A stretch of DNA of 64,000 bases from Streptacidiphilus jeojiense (lineage in GTDB: Bacteria > Actinomycetota > Actinomycetes > Streptomycetales > Streptomycetaceae): contig NZ_JOEH01000027.1 of assembly GCF_000719095.1 (NCBI RefSeq), forward strand, positions 83,535 to 147,534. Direction: 5' to 3'. Shown here in pieces: positions 46,056-53,566 of the stretch. Positions within the stretch are counted from its first letter, which is position 1; every line of letters starts with the position of its first letter. Both the position numbers and the translations under genes were made by a program. The notes below the pieces were generated by a model that saw only the letters and a program-made list of their open reading frames with translations, searched no databases and had not been told where the DNA came from.

Positions 46056-46949
46056 TCAGGTCATCGGGTGCTTGCGCAGGAACAGCTGGGCGCCGCGGGC
46101 CACGGCCAGCGGGTTCATGCTCTGCATGCCGTGGGTGGCGTTGGGCACCGCCAGGCGCTCCGCCTGCGGCAGCCACGACATCAGGAAGCGCTGGGTCTCG
46201 CGGAAGCCGGGCATCGCCGCCTCGCTGTCCATCCCCATCGCCGCCAGGATCGGCATCTCCGGCTTGTGCTGCACCAGCTCGTCCGCCTTGGACATGACGA
46301 AGCCCCAGTTGACGACGGCGGGGAAGTCCACCAGGAAGGTGGTGTCCACGCAGTTCGCCACCCGGTCCCAGACGTCCAGCGGGCCGGTCATCTCGACGCA
46401 GCCGAGGAAGCTGGGGCCGCAGACCGACTCCATGTAGGAGAAGGCCGCCCCGAGCTTGTCGCCGGCCTGGAACAGCTCCATCGCGGTCATGTAGGCGTCG
46501 ATGTTGGCCTGCACCGCGTCCGGGGCCTCCCGGGGCAGGTAGGGCTCCAGCAGGATCGCCGAGTGGGCCCGCTCCGGGTGCGAGAGCAGGAACTGGAAGG
46601 CGATCACGCCGCCGAAGGAGAAGCCCATGATGTGGGCCTTCTCGATGCCCAGGTGGTCCAGCAGTTCGGCCGCGTGGTCGGCGCCCTGCTCGATGCTGAG
46701 CGAGTCGCCCTCCAGGGTGCTGCCGTTGTAGCCGGCCCGGTAGTAGCTGATGAACTGGTACTCGTCGAACAGCTCCGGGTGGAACTGCAGCGGGGTGATC
46801 AGGCTGTCCGCCACGTTGGTGCCGTGGATGCAGAGCACGGGCTCACCCTTGCCGACCACGGTGTAGCGCAGTTCGGCGCCGGTCACCTTCGCCGTCCGGT
46901 CGTGCTCGATGTTCCACTCGCGGCCCAGGTAGAGCGTCTCGGTCTCCAT
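46056..46949 (-). CDS. Alpha/beta hydrolase
   Basis: A 297-residue hydrolase with oxyanion motif CIHGTN (about 40), nucleophile elbow G-F-S-F-G-G (about 110) and a His in NATHGMQSMNP (about 270); the acid is probably Asp241 in AMGMDSEAAMP. An esterase, lactonase or C-C hydrolase role fits the family. It lies between the Nif11-like gene and the EthD gene and is in the same direction, so it is the second gene of this run. Confidence 0.88.
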   Translation of the reverse strand: METETLYLGREWNIEHDRTAKVTGAELRYTVVGKGEPVLCIHGTNVADSLITPLQFHPELFDEYQFISYYRAGYNGSTLEGDSLSIEQGADHAAELLDHLGIEKAHIMGFSFGGVIAFQFLLSHPERAHSAILLEPYLPREAPDAVQANIDAYMTAMELFQAGDKLGAAFSYMESVCGPSFLGCVEMTGPLDVWDRVANCVDTTFLVDFPAVVNWGFVMSKADELVQHKPEMPILAAMGMDSEAAMPGFRETQRFLMSWLPQAERLAVPNATHGMQSMNPLAVARGAQLFLRKHPMT

Positions 46950-46998
46950 GCCGGTCCTCTCTTCGGTTCGGGGAAGCTGGTCGGGGAGGCCGGGTGCC

Positions 46999-47355
46999 TC
47001 AGGGCAGCAGGCCGGTGTCCTGCAGAGCCGGCATCAGGTCCTTGACCAGGTACTCCAGGTAGCTCTGACCCCACATCAGGTGCCACAGCGTGAACTTCTC
47101 ACTGAACGGCTCCCCGCGCCGGTCGGCCAGCCGCGCCTCCAGCGACCAGATGCCGGTGTCGAACTCCTGCTCGGTGAAGCCCAGTCCGAGGCCCTCGGCC
47201 GCGGCCAGCACCTCGTCCTTGCCCTGGATGGCCAGGACCGAGAGCAGCGCCGGATTCTCGTCCAGCTCGCGCAGGAAGGCGAAGATGTCGGCCGTACTCT
47301 CGGATTCCCCCCGGATCGACGACTGGTGCACGGGGGCGCGGGGTGTGGCAGTCAC
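46999..47355 (-). CDS. Nif11-like small protein B
   Basis: A 118-residue protein with a Ser/Thr/Pro-rich N-terminal 20 residues, a Nif11-like helix pair (FAFLRELDENPALLSVL) and the C-terminal block IWSLEARLADRRGEPFSEK followed by LWHLMWG, YLEYLV and QDTGLLP. That second half is almost the same as in protein A1 28 kb away (for example ADRRxEPFSExF). GTG 47355 has AGGAGG seven bases upstream. It begins the operon with hydrolase, EthD and DJ-1 genes. No leader cleavage site or core peptide is seen. Confidence 0.78.
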   Translation of the reverse strand: MTATPRAPVHQSSIRGESESTADIFAFLRELDENPALLSVLAIQGKDEVLAAAEGLGLGFTEQEFDTGIWSLEARLADRRGEPFSEKFTLWHLMWGQSYLEYLVKDLMPALQDTGLLP

Positions 47356-47379
47356 CGGTGGTCCTCCTGACCGATCGAA

Positions 47380-47482
47380 ATGTGTGTCACATCCATGTGT
47401 AGCCAAGGGAGTTGGCCGCAGGCCCGGACCCGGGACCGGGCCTGCGCACTGCTGGGACTGACCGGCAGTACTTCGGCAAGTC
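47380..47482 (-). promoter_or_regulatory. Promoter/operator region of the Nif11 B operon
   Basis: Three signals are seen: ATGTG-TGT-CACAT (47380-47392), 25 bp before the Nif11 start; a 28-bp palindrome with 10-bp arms GCAGGCCCGG/CCGGGCCTGC (47418-47445) around CCCGGG; and the element GACTTGCCGAAGTAC (minus strand, 47482-47468) shared with island A. They lie between the MFS terminator and the operon, so this region likely holds its own promoter. Confidence 0.5.
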
Positions 47483-47513
47483 AGTCCGGGCCGGAGGCGC
47501 GTGGACGGGGAAG

Positions 47514-47564
47514 CAGCACCGCCCAGCACCCCGGCGGAGTGTGCCGGGGTGCCGGGCGGTGCTG
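47514..47564. terminator. Terminator after the MFS transporter gene
   Basis: A 22-bp inverted repeat with one mismatch (CAGCACCGCC at 47514 pairing to GGCGGTGCTG ending 47564) encloses a 7-base loop, 33 bp after the MFS stop on the minus strand. It separates that transcript from the Nif11 B operon. Confidence 0.82.
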
Positions 47565-47596
47565 GGCGGTGGGGTGTGTCGTCGGCCTCGTGCGGG

Positions 47597-48955
47597 TCAG
47601 TGGGCCCCGACGGGGACCGGGGCCGCCGTGCTCCCGGCCGCGTCGTGGGTGGCCAGGCAGCAGGGTCCGGGGGTGTGCTGGACCACGGGCTCGTGCGCGC
47701 CGACGCGCCCGCTGCGGTGGTGCCGCGAGACGAAGGGCAGGCTGCCCAGGGCGACCACGATCAGGGCCGCGACCACGGCGGTGAACACATTGGTGGTGGT
47801 GTGCAGCCCGGCGTGCGGCACCGCGATGCCGGCCCCGATCGCGGGCAGCGACATGGCCAGGTAGGCGACCACGTAGACGGCGGCCAGCAGCTCGCCGCGG
47901 TGCACCGGGTCGGCCAGGGCCGCCATGGAGCGGAAGGCGCCCATGAAGGCCGTGCCCCAGCCCAGGCCGAGGACCACGGTGCCGGTGAAGAACAGCCCGG
48001 CCGAGTGCTGGGACAGGGCCAGGGTGTCCAGTCCGAGGCCCGCCAGCAGCAGCAGCCCGCCGAGCGCGATCGGGCGCAGCCCGGACAGCCGGCCGAGGGC
48101 CAGCTGGGCCACCGTGCCGCCGCCGGCCAGCGCGGTGACCACCAGGCCGCCGAGCACATGGCTGTTGCTGTGCAGCATCTGCGCCACCAGGGACGGGCCC
48201 AGCGAGAGGAACAGTCCGCCGACGGACCACACCGCCACGATGCTCAGCGCCACCAGGGCGAAGGGGCGGCGGGCCTCCTTGGGGATCGAGATCCGCCGGA
48301 GCACGATCCGGAAGCCGCTGCCGGCGCTGGGCGCGGTCTCCGGCAGGAACAGCAGCGCCAAGCCGAGTGCGACGAAGAGCACCAGCTCGATGATGTAGGA
48401 CAGCTTGGTGGGCAGCGGCGCGTACTGCACCAGCAGACCCGAGCCCAGTGCGCCCAGGGCCATGCCGAAGGTGGGCGCGACCGTGTTGATCAGCATGCCC
48501 CGGGCCGGGGCGCTGCGCGGCGACAGCTCGATCAGCGCCGCGCCCAGGGTTCCGGTGGCGATACCCGCGCCGATGCCCTGGACCGCACGCGCGACCAGCA
48601 GCACCCACACGTTGCCGGCCACGATGAACAGCACCATGGCGAGGGCCATCAGCAGCAGCGAGAGCACCAGCACCGGACGGCGGCCCGCGGTGTCGGACAG
48701 GGAGCCGAAGAGCAGCATGCTCCCCAGCACGAACAGGGCGTAGACCCCGAACACCACGGTGATCATCGCTGCCGAGAAGTGCCAGCGCTGCTGGTAGATC
48801 ACGTACATGGGTGACGGGACCGTCGAGGCGACCAGCAGGAGCACCGACACCAGGCCGACGAGCCAGAACGCGCCGCCGCGCGGCATGCCCCTGCTCCGGC
48901 CGGTGTCCGCAGGCACAGCGGGTGCCTGGGCCCCGGGAATGTTGGTGGAAACCAC
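47597..48955 (-). CDS. MFS drug/metabolite exporter
   Basis: A 452-residue major facilitator with about twelve helices and the loop 2-3 motif GSLSDTAGRRPVLVLSL. The frame also carries QGIGAGIATGTLGAAL (helix 5 antiporter motif C-like). It probably exports the product of island B. GTG 48955 is chosen because AAGGAG lies eight bases upstream (48964-48969). The last 35 residues (His/Pro/Gly with two Cys) form a soluble tail. It is transcribed with its own terminator. Confidence 0.88.
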   Translation of the reverse strand: MVSTNIPGAQAPAVPADTGRSRGMPRGGAFWLVGLVSVLLLVASTVPSPMYVIYQQRWHFSAAMITVVFGVYALFVLGSMLLFGSLSDTAGRRPVLVLSLLLMALAMVLFIVAGNVWVLLVARAVQGIGAGIATGTLGAALIELSPRSAPARGMLINTVAPTFGMALGALGSGLLVQYAPLPTKLSYIIELVLFVALGLALLFLPETAPSAGSGFRIVLRRISIPKEARRPFALVALSIVAVWSVGGLFLSLGPSLVAQMLHSNSHVLGGLVVTALAGGGTVAQLALGRLSGLRPIALGGLLLLAGLGLDTLALSQHSAGLFFTGTVVLGLGWGTAFMGAFRSMAALADPVHRGELLAAVYVVAYLAMSLPAIGAGIAVPHAGLHTTTNVFTAVVAALIVVALGSLPFVSRHHRSGRVGAHEPVVQHTPGPCCLATHDAAGSTAAPVPVGAH

Positions 48956-49099
48956 GATGATTTCTCCTTCGCGCTTTTTGGGGCAGTCTGTCCAGGACAC
49001 CGGGCGGGGCCGGGCTGTGCCGCCCTCCGCGGTGACCGGCTGCCGGGTACGTCGGGTACGGACTGGTACTACGTCAGGTCGGGCCGGTGGAACCGGTGT

Positions 49100-50689
49100 T
49101 CAGGCCGTCCGCAGGTCCTCCTTGATGAACTGCGCGACCCGCTCCCCGATCATGAGCACGCTGGTGTGCGGGTTGGCGGAGACCAGGGACGGCATGACCG
49201 ACGCATCGGCCACCCGCAGCCCCTCGACCCCGTGCACCTTCAGCCGCGGATCCACCACAGCGTGGCTGTCGGCCCCCATCCGGCAGGAGCCGGCGAAGTG
49301 GTAGTAGGAGCCGGTGTTGGCCAGCACCCAGTCGCGCAGCTCGGCGCGGGTGGTGACCTGCGGGCCGGGGGCGACCTCGGTGATGCCCCAGTCGTCGGTG
49401 AACGCCTTGGTCCGGTAGATCTCCCGGGCGATCTCCACCATGGTGGTGGTCCGCTCCAGGTCGACCGGCTCGCCGTAGTAGTTGGCGCTGATCCGCGGGT
49501 GCAGCGTCGGGTCGGCCCCGGCCAGCCGCACCTCGCCGCGGGACAGCGGCCGGACCAGGCCCGGCAGGCTCAGCACCACGTGCGGGTCCACCAACTCCTG
49601 GACCGGCGCCACCGGCTGACCGGTCTGCACCCGGCGGATCACGTTGGCGAAGAACTGGTCGCCGAACGGCGCCCGGTGCACCAGGCAGATCTCCAGGTCC
49701 GGGACGGCCAGTCGGGGCTCGGAGTTGCAGAACAGCGCCACCTCGGTGACCTGCCCCAACGGGTCGGGCCCGGGCTTGTCCATGTAGCCGATCGGGCCGA
49801 TGACCAGCGGGTGGTCCTGGAAGTTGCGGCCCACCCCGGGCAGGCTGCCGCGGACCGCGATGCCCGCCTCGGCCAGCCACTCCGGGTCGCCCAGGCCGGA
49901 GAGCATCAGCAGCTTGGGCGACTGGATCGCCCCCGCGCTGACGACGACCTCGGCGGAGGCGTGCACGGTCTCGGTGCGGCCGTCGCGCAGGTACTCCACC
50001 CCGGTGCAGCGGTCGCCGCTGAACAGCAGCCGTGCGGCCAGCGCCCCGGTGCGGGTGGTCAGGTTGGGCCGGGCCAGGGCCGGCTGCAGGTAGCCGGTGT
50101 ACGCGCCGTTGCGGGCGCCGTCCCTGATGTCCACGTGGTGCCAACCGGCGCCCAGGTCACGCGCGTTGAAGTCGGCCACCTGCGGATAGCCCAGCTCCGC
50201 GCAGGCCTTGAGGAAGGACTGCGAGACCGGGCTGCCGGTGTCCTTGGCGTTGACCACCTGGATCGGTCCGGTGTGACCGGCCCGCGGGTTGGTGGCGTCC
50301 TGCTGGCTCTCCAGCCGCTGCAGGTACGGCAGCACCTCCTGGGCGGACCAGCCGGCCGCGCCCTGGTAGGCCCAGGAGTCGTAGTCGGCGTCCCGGCCCC
50401 GGGTGTGGATCATGTGGTAGATGTTCGAGGTGCCGCCCAGGCCGCGGCCTGCGGCCGAGTAGACCTGGGTGCCGCCGAGGCCGGGCTGGGGCTCGCTCAT
50501 GTAGGCCCAGTCCAGGTCGGTGAGCAGCACCTCGTTCCAGCGGTGCGGGCTGGTCACCGCGTCGGTGATCTGCGCCGTACCGGCTTCCAGCAGCAGCACG
50601 GTGGCGTCGGACAGTTCGCTCAGTCTGGAGGCGATCACGGAGCCGGCGGCTCCTGCGCCGATGACGACGAAGTCGAAGGTCTCGGGCAT
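49100..50689 (-). CDS. GMC oxidoreductase 1
   Basis: A 529-residue FAD-dependent GMC oxidoreductase (choline/alcohol/glucose oxidase family). It has the Rossmann motif GAGAAGSVIASRL at the N-terminus, the GGTSNIYHMIHTRG PS00623-type segment and the active-site His in YYHFAGSCRMG; the second active-site position is His (SANPHTSVLMIGE). ATG 50689 follows GAGGAACC seven bases upstream, better than the in-frame 50704. It is paired with a second GMC enzyme just upstream; substrate unknown. Confidence 0.92.
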   Translation of the reverse strand: MPETFDFVVIGAGAAGSVIASRLSELSDATVLLLEAGTAQITDAVTSPHRWNEVLLTDLDWAYMSEPQPGLGGTQVYSAAGRGLGGTSNIYHMIHTRGRDADYDSWAYQGAAGWSAQEVLPYLQRLESQQDATNPRAGHTGPIQVVNAKDTGSPVSQSFLKACAELGYPQVADFNARDLGAGWHHVDIRDGARNGAYTGYLQPALARPNLTTRTGALAARLLFSGDRCTGVEYLRDGRTETVHASAEVVVSAGAIQSPKLLMLSGLGDPEWLAEAGIAVRGSLPGVGRNFQDHPLVIGPIGYMDKPGPDPLGQVTEVALFCNSEPRLAVPDLEICLVHRAPFGDQFFANVIRRVQTGQPVAPVQELVDPHVVLSLPGLVRPLSRGEVRLAGADPTLHPRISANYYGEPVDLERTTTMVEIAREIYRTKAFTDDWGITEVAPGPQVTTRAELRDWVLANTGSYYHFAGSCRMGADSHAVVDPRLKVHGVEGLRVADASVMPSLVSANPHTSVLMIGERVAQFIKEDLRTA

Positions 50690-50726
50690 GGTTCGGTTCC
50701 TCACTCGGCAGTGGTAGGACCGGAGT

Positions 50727-52283
50727 TCAGTGCGGTACGGCCGGGGCGACCAGATCGGCCGCCTTCTCGCCGATCATGATCGCGGTGGCGTTGGTGTTCC
50801 CCCGGGTGATGGTCGGCATGATCGATGCGTCCACGACCCGCAGTCCGTCCACCCCGCGCACCCGCAGTGCCGGGTCGACCACGCAGTCCTCGTGGACGCC
50901 CATCCGGCAGGTGCCGACCGGATGCCAGACGGTGGAGGCGTAGGCGCGGACGTACGCCTCCAGCTCACTGCGCCCGGCCTCCACCCCGGGGGCGAGTTCG
51001 CGCCCGCGGAACGGGGCGAAGGCCGGCCGGCCGGCCAGTTCACGGGCCAGTTCCAGGCCGCGGACCAGGACCTCGAGATCGGCCGGGTGCTCCAGGTAGT
51101 GCGGGTCGACCACCGGGAGGTCCTCCGGTCGGGCCGAGGCCAGCGTCACCGAGCCGCGGCTGCGCGGCTGGACCACGATCGGGGCGAAGGTGAACCCGGG
51201 CCCGTCGGTCTTGAAGCGGTCGTCGACGAACTGCACCGGGCCGAAGAAGTACTGCAGGTCCGGGTCGTCCGCCCCGGAGTCCCGCCCGGTGGCGGTCACC
51301 AGGCCGGCCTCGGCGAGCAGTTGCGGGAAGGGCAGGTCCACCAGGCTCTCGAAGGCGATGCCGACCAGCAGGTGGTCCTGCAGGTTGCGGCCCACCCCGG
51401 GCAGGTCGACCAGGGTCTCGATGCCGTGCCCGCGCAGCTCCTCGGCCGGGCCGATCCCGGACAGCAGCAGCAGCCGGGGGGTCGCCAGCGCGCCCGCGGC
51501 CAGCACCACCTCGCTGCCGGCCAGCGCCTGACGGACCACGCCCTGGTGCAGGTAGCTCACCCCGACCGCCCTGCCGCCCTGCAGCAGCACCTGCTGGACC
51601 CGGGCGTCGGTGCGCACGGTCAGCCGCGGGTCGGCCAGCACCGGGGCGAGGTAGGCCACCGCGGTGCTGCAGCGCTGGTCGTCCTTGGTCCGGGTGGACT
51701 GGTAGTAGAAGGCGGTGTCCTCCTGCCGGCCGGCGTTGTAGTCGCCCTCGTCGGCGGCCAGCCCGGTCTCCACCGCGGCCGCGACGAACGCCCGGGCCAC
51801 CGGCGAGGGGTCCTCGTAGCCGACCACACTGAGCGGGCCGTCCGCGCCCCGGTACCCGTCGCCGCCGGCGCCCGCCTCCGCGAACGTCTCGGCCCGGGTG
51901 AAGTACGGCAGCACGTCGCGGTAGCCCCAGCCGGGGTTGCCCCTGGCCTGCCAGCCGTCGAAGTCCCTGCGGTTGCCGCGGACGTACATCATCGCGTTGA
52001 CCGAGCTGCCGCCGCCCAGCAGCCGGCCCTGCGGCAGCGCTATCCGCCTTCCGTCCAGGCCGGGTTGAGGTGTCGTCAGATACGGCCAGGTGTAGTCCTC
52101 CTGGTCCCACATGGAGACCATCGAGGGGATGTCGGTGCGGTGCACCACCGCGCGGTCGTCGGGACCGCCGGCCTCCAGCAGCAGCACCCTGGCCCCGGTC
52201 CGCTCGATCAGGCGCCGGGCGAGGACGCAGCCGGCGCTTCCTGCGCCGACGATGACGTAGTCGTGCTCTTCCTGCCGGTCCAT
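50727..52283 (-). CDS. GMC oxidoreductase 2
   Basis: A 518-residue GMC enzyme with the motif VGAGSAGCVLARRL, LLGGGSSVNAMMYVRGN and WHPVGTCRMG (catalytic His). The second active-site residue is Asn (RGNTNATAIMIGE), the His/Asn pair of choline- and HMF-type dehydrogenases, unlike the His/His pair of GMC 1. Start ATG 52283 has GGGAGGAA six bases upstream. Its first 76 bp lie inside the 3' end of the transposase-like gene in another frame, so that gene may be read through from upstream. Confidence 0.92.
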   Translation of the reverse strand: MDRQEEHDYVIVGAGSAGCVLARRLIERTGARVLLLEAGGPDDRAVVHRTDIPSMVSMWDQEDYTWPYLTTPQPGLDGRRIALPQGRLLGGGSSVNAMMYVRGNRRDFDGWQARGNPGWGYRDVLPYFTRAETFAEAGAGGDGYRGADGPLSVVGYEDPSPVARAFVAAAVETGLAADEGDYNAGRQEDTAFYYQSTRTKDDQRCSTAVAYLAPVLADPRLTVRTDARVQQVLLQGGRAVGVSYLHQGVVRQALAGSEVVLAAGALATPRLLLLSGIGPAEELRGHGIETLVDLPGVGRNLQDHLLVGIAFESLVDLPFPQLLAEAGLVTATGRDSGADDPDLQYFFGPVQFVDDRFKTDGPGFTFAPIVVQPRSRGSVTLASARPEDLPVVDPHYLEHPADLEVLVRGLELARELAGRPAFAPFRGRELAPGVEAGRSELEAYVRAYASTVWHPVGTCRMGVHEDCVVDPALRVRGVDGLRVVDASIMPTITRGNTNATAIMIGEKAADLVAPAVPH

Positions 52284-53470
52284 CGGTTTCCTCCCTGGTC
52301 GGACTGGAGCTGTTGCAGGGCGTGGAAGCCCCGGGCTGCGGACACGAGGGTGACGTGGTGGTGCCAGCCGGGGAACGAACGCCCCTCGAAGTCGCCCAGG
52401 CCGTAGTCCTGGTGCAGCCGGTCGCAGCCGTGGGCGGAGTGGTGCCGCAGCTCGGCCAGCGCGATGGTCTCGGAGAGCCGCTGCGCGGACAGGTCGGTCA
52501 CCCAGTAGCGGCGCGGCCTGGCGTGCCCGAAGGGCCACTCCAGCACCAGGTGCCGGGGGCGGGCGGGCTGCCTGGGGTGGACCGCGGCGCAGCGGCCCAG
52601 CTGGGCCACCAGGAACTGCGACCGGGACGAGCGGGCGCCGTGGTGGTGCCGCCAGTTCAGCACCGCCCGGTCCAGGTGCCGGCCCAGGCCGTCGGCGACC
52701 GAGGCCACCGGACTGGCCCCGGCCGGCGGCGCGGCCCGCAGCGCCGCCGGACGCACCGGGAGCATGGTCTGCGGGCCCACCTCGACCAGGTAGTGCAGGT
52801 CCCGGTCCTCCAGGCCGGCCAGCAGCTGACGCGCGTCGGGCTCGAACCGCCAGTCGGCCAGCACCGGCGCGACGGGTACGTCCCAGCCGCCGAGCATCTC
52901 GTCCAGGGAGTCCAGCGCGTAGCGCCAGCGCGGCCGACTCTGCTCGTGCGCGGGGACGTGGGCGGCGTCGCGCAGTTCCTCGTCGCCGTCCCAGGACCGG
53001 GGCATCAGCAGCCGCCAGTTCACCGGGAGGCTGCCCTCGGCGTGAACCAGCGAGGTGGCCAGGGCGAGCTGGCAGTTCATCACCCGGCCCTGGGTGGGCG
53101 CGAACTGACGGGCCACCCCCACCGAACGGTTGCCGTTCTTGGGGAACACCACCTCGTCCAGGGCCCAGGCCCGGGGCGGGGCGACCGCGCACATCTGCTC
53201 GGTGAGCCGCTGCCGCAGGGTGCGGGCCGACCAGGTGCTCTGGTTGACGAACTGTTGGATGGGTTGCGGGGTACGGCGCCCCAGGACCTGCTCGGAGATG
53301 GCGCCCGGGGTCTTCCGGCCGGGGGTGCTGAGCAGCCCGCGCAGATAGACCTCGCCCCATCGTCGCTGGTCCGAGCGCGCGAAGATGGTGAACAGCTCGT
53401 CGCAGTACGCGGAGATCTCGTCCTGGCGTTCTGCGGCGCGCGACTCGCGGAGGTACGTGATCGTCGACAC
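52208..53470 (-). CDS. Degenerate IS701-family transposase-like protein
   Basis: A 420-residue relative of IS701 transposases: FARSDQRRWGEVYLRGLL, FVNQSTWS, VVFPKNGNRSVGVARQF, WRLLMPRSWDGDEE and DFEGRSFPGWHHHVTL are clear family blocks. The DDE residues are partly lost: Asp105 and Asp206 remain but the invariant Glu of the IERDYxELK helix is replaced (AHGCDRLHQD, about 345-355) and the YGD after the second Asp is gone. No terminal inverted repeats or target duplication were seen, and it sits within an operon-like run. It therefore looks domesticated rather than mobile. Its tail reads into the GMC 2 start. Confidence 0.75.
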   Translation of the reverse strand: MSTITYLRESRAAERQDEISAYCDELFTIFARSDQRRWGEVYLRGLLSTPGRKTPGAISEQVLGRRTPQPIQQFVNQSTWSARTLRQRLTEQMCAVAPPRAWALDEVVFPKNGNRSVGVARQFAPTQGRVMNCQLALATSLVHAEGSLPVNWRLLMPRSWDGDEELRDAAHVPAHEQSRPRWRYALDSLDEMLGGWDVPVAPVLADWRFEPDARQLLAGLEDRDLHYLVEVGPQTMLPVRPAALRAAPPAGASPVASVADGLGRHLDRAVLNWRHHHGARSSRSQFLVAQLGRCAAVHPRQPARPRHLVLEWPFGHARPRRYWVTDLSAQRLSETIALAELRHHSAHGCDRLHQDYGLGDFEGRSFPGWHHHVTLVSAARGFHALQQLQSDQGGNRWTGRKSTTTSSSAQEAPAASSPGA

Positions 53471-53504
53471 ATTGCCCCTTAGGAGAGGTCGGGCGGACCC
53501 GGTG

Positions 53505-53550
53505 CGGTCCCCGGGTGCCCCGGCGCGGTGGCCGGGGCACCCGGGGACCG
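53505..53550. terminator. Terminator between the epimerase-STAS gene and the IS701-like gene
   Basis: A perfect 19-bp inverted repeat (53505-53523 and 53532-53550, CGGTCCCCGGGTGCCCCGG and complement) with an 8-base loop lies 17 bp after the stop of the AGE-like gene. Being symmetric it can act in both directions and separates the carbohydrate block from island B. Confidence 0.88.
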
Positions 53551-53566
53551 GCGGTGATCGGACGGA

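Noticed and set aside
52208..53470. Active insertion sequence
   Set aside because: No terminal inverted repeats or target-site duplication were found and catalytic residues are altered.
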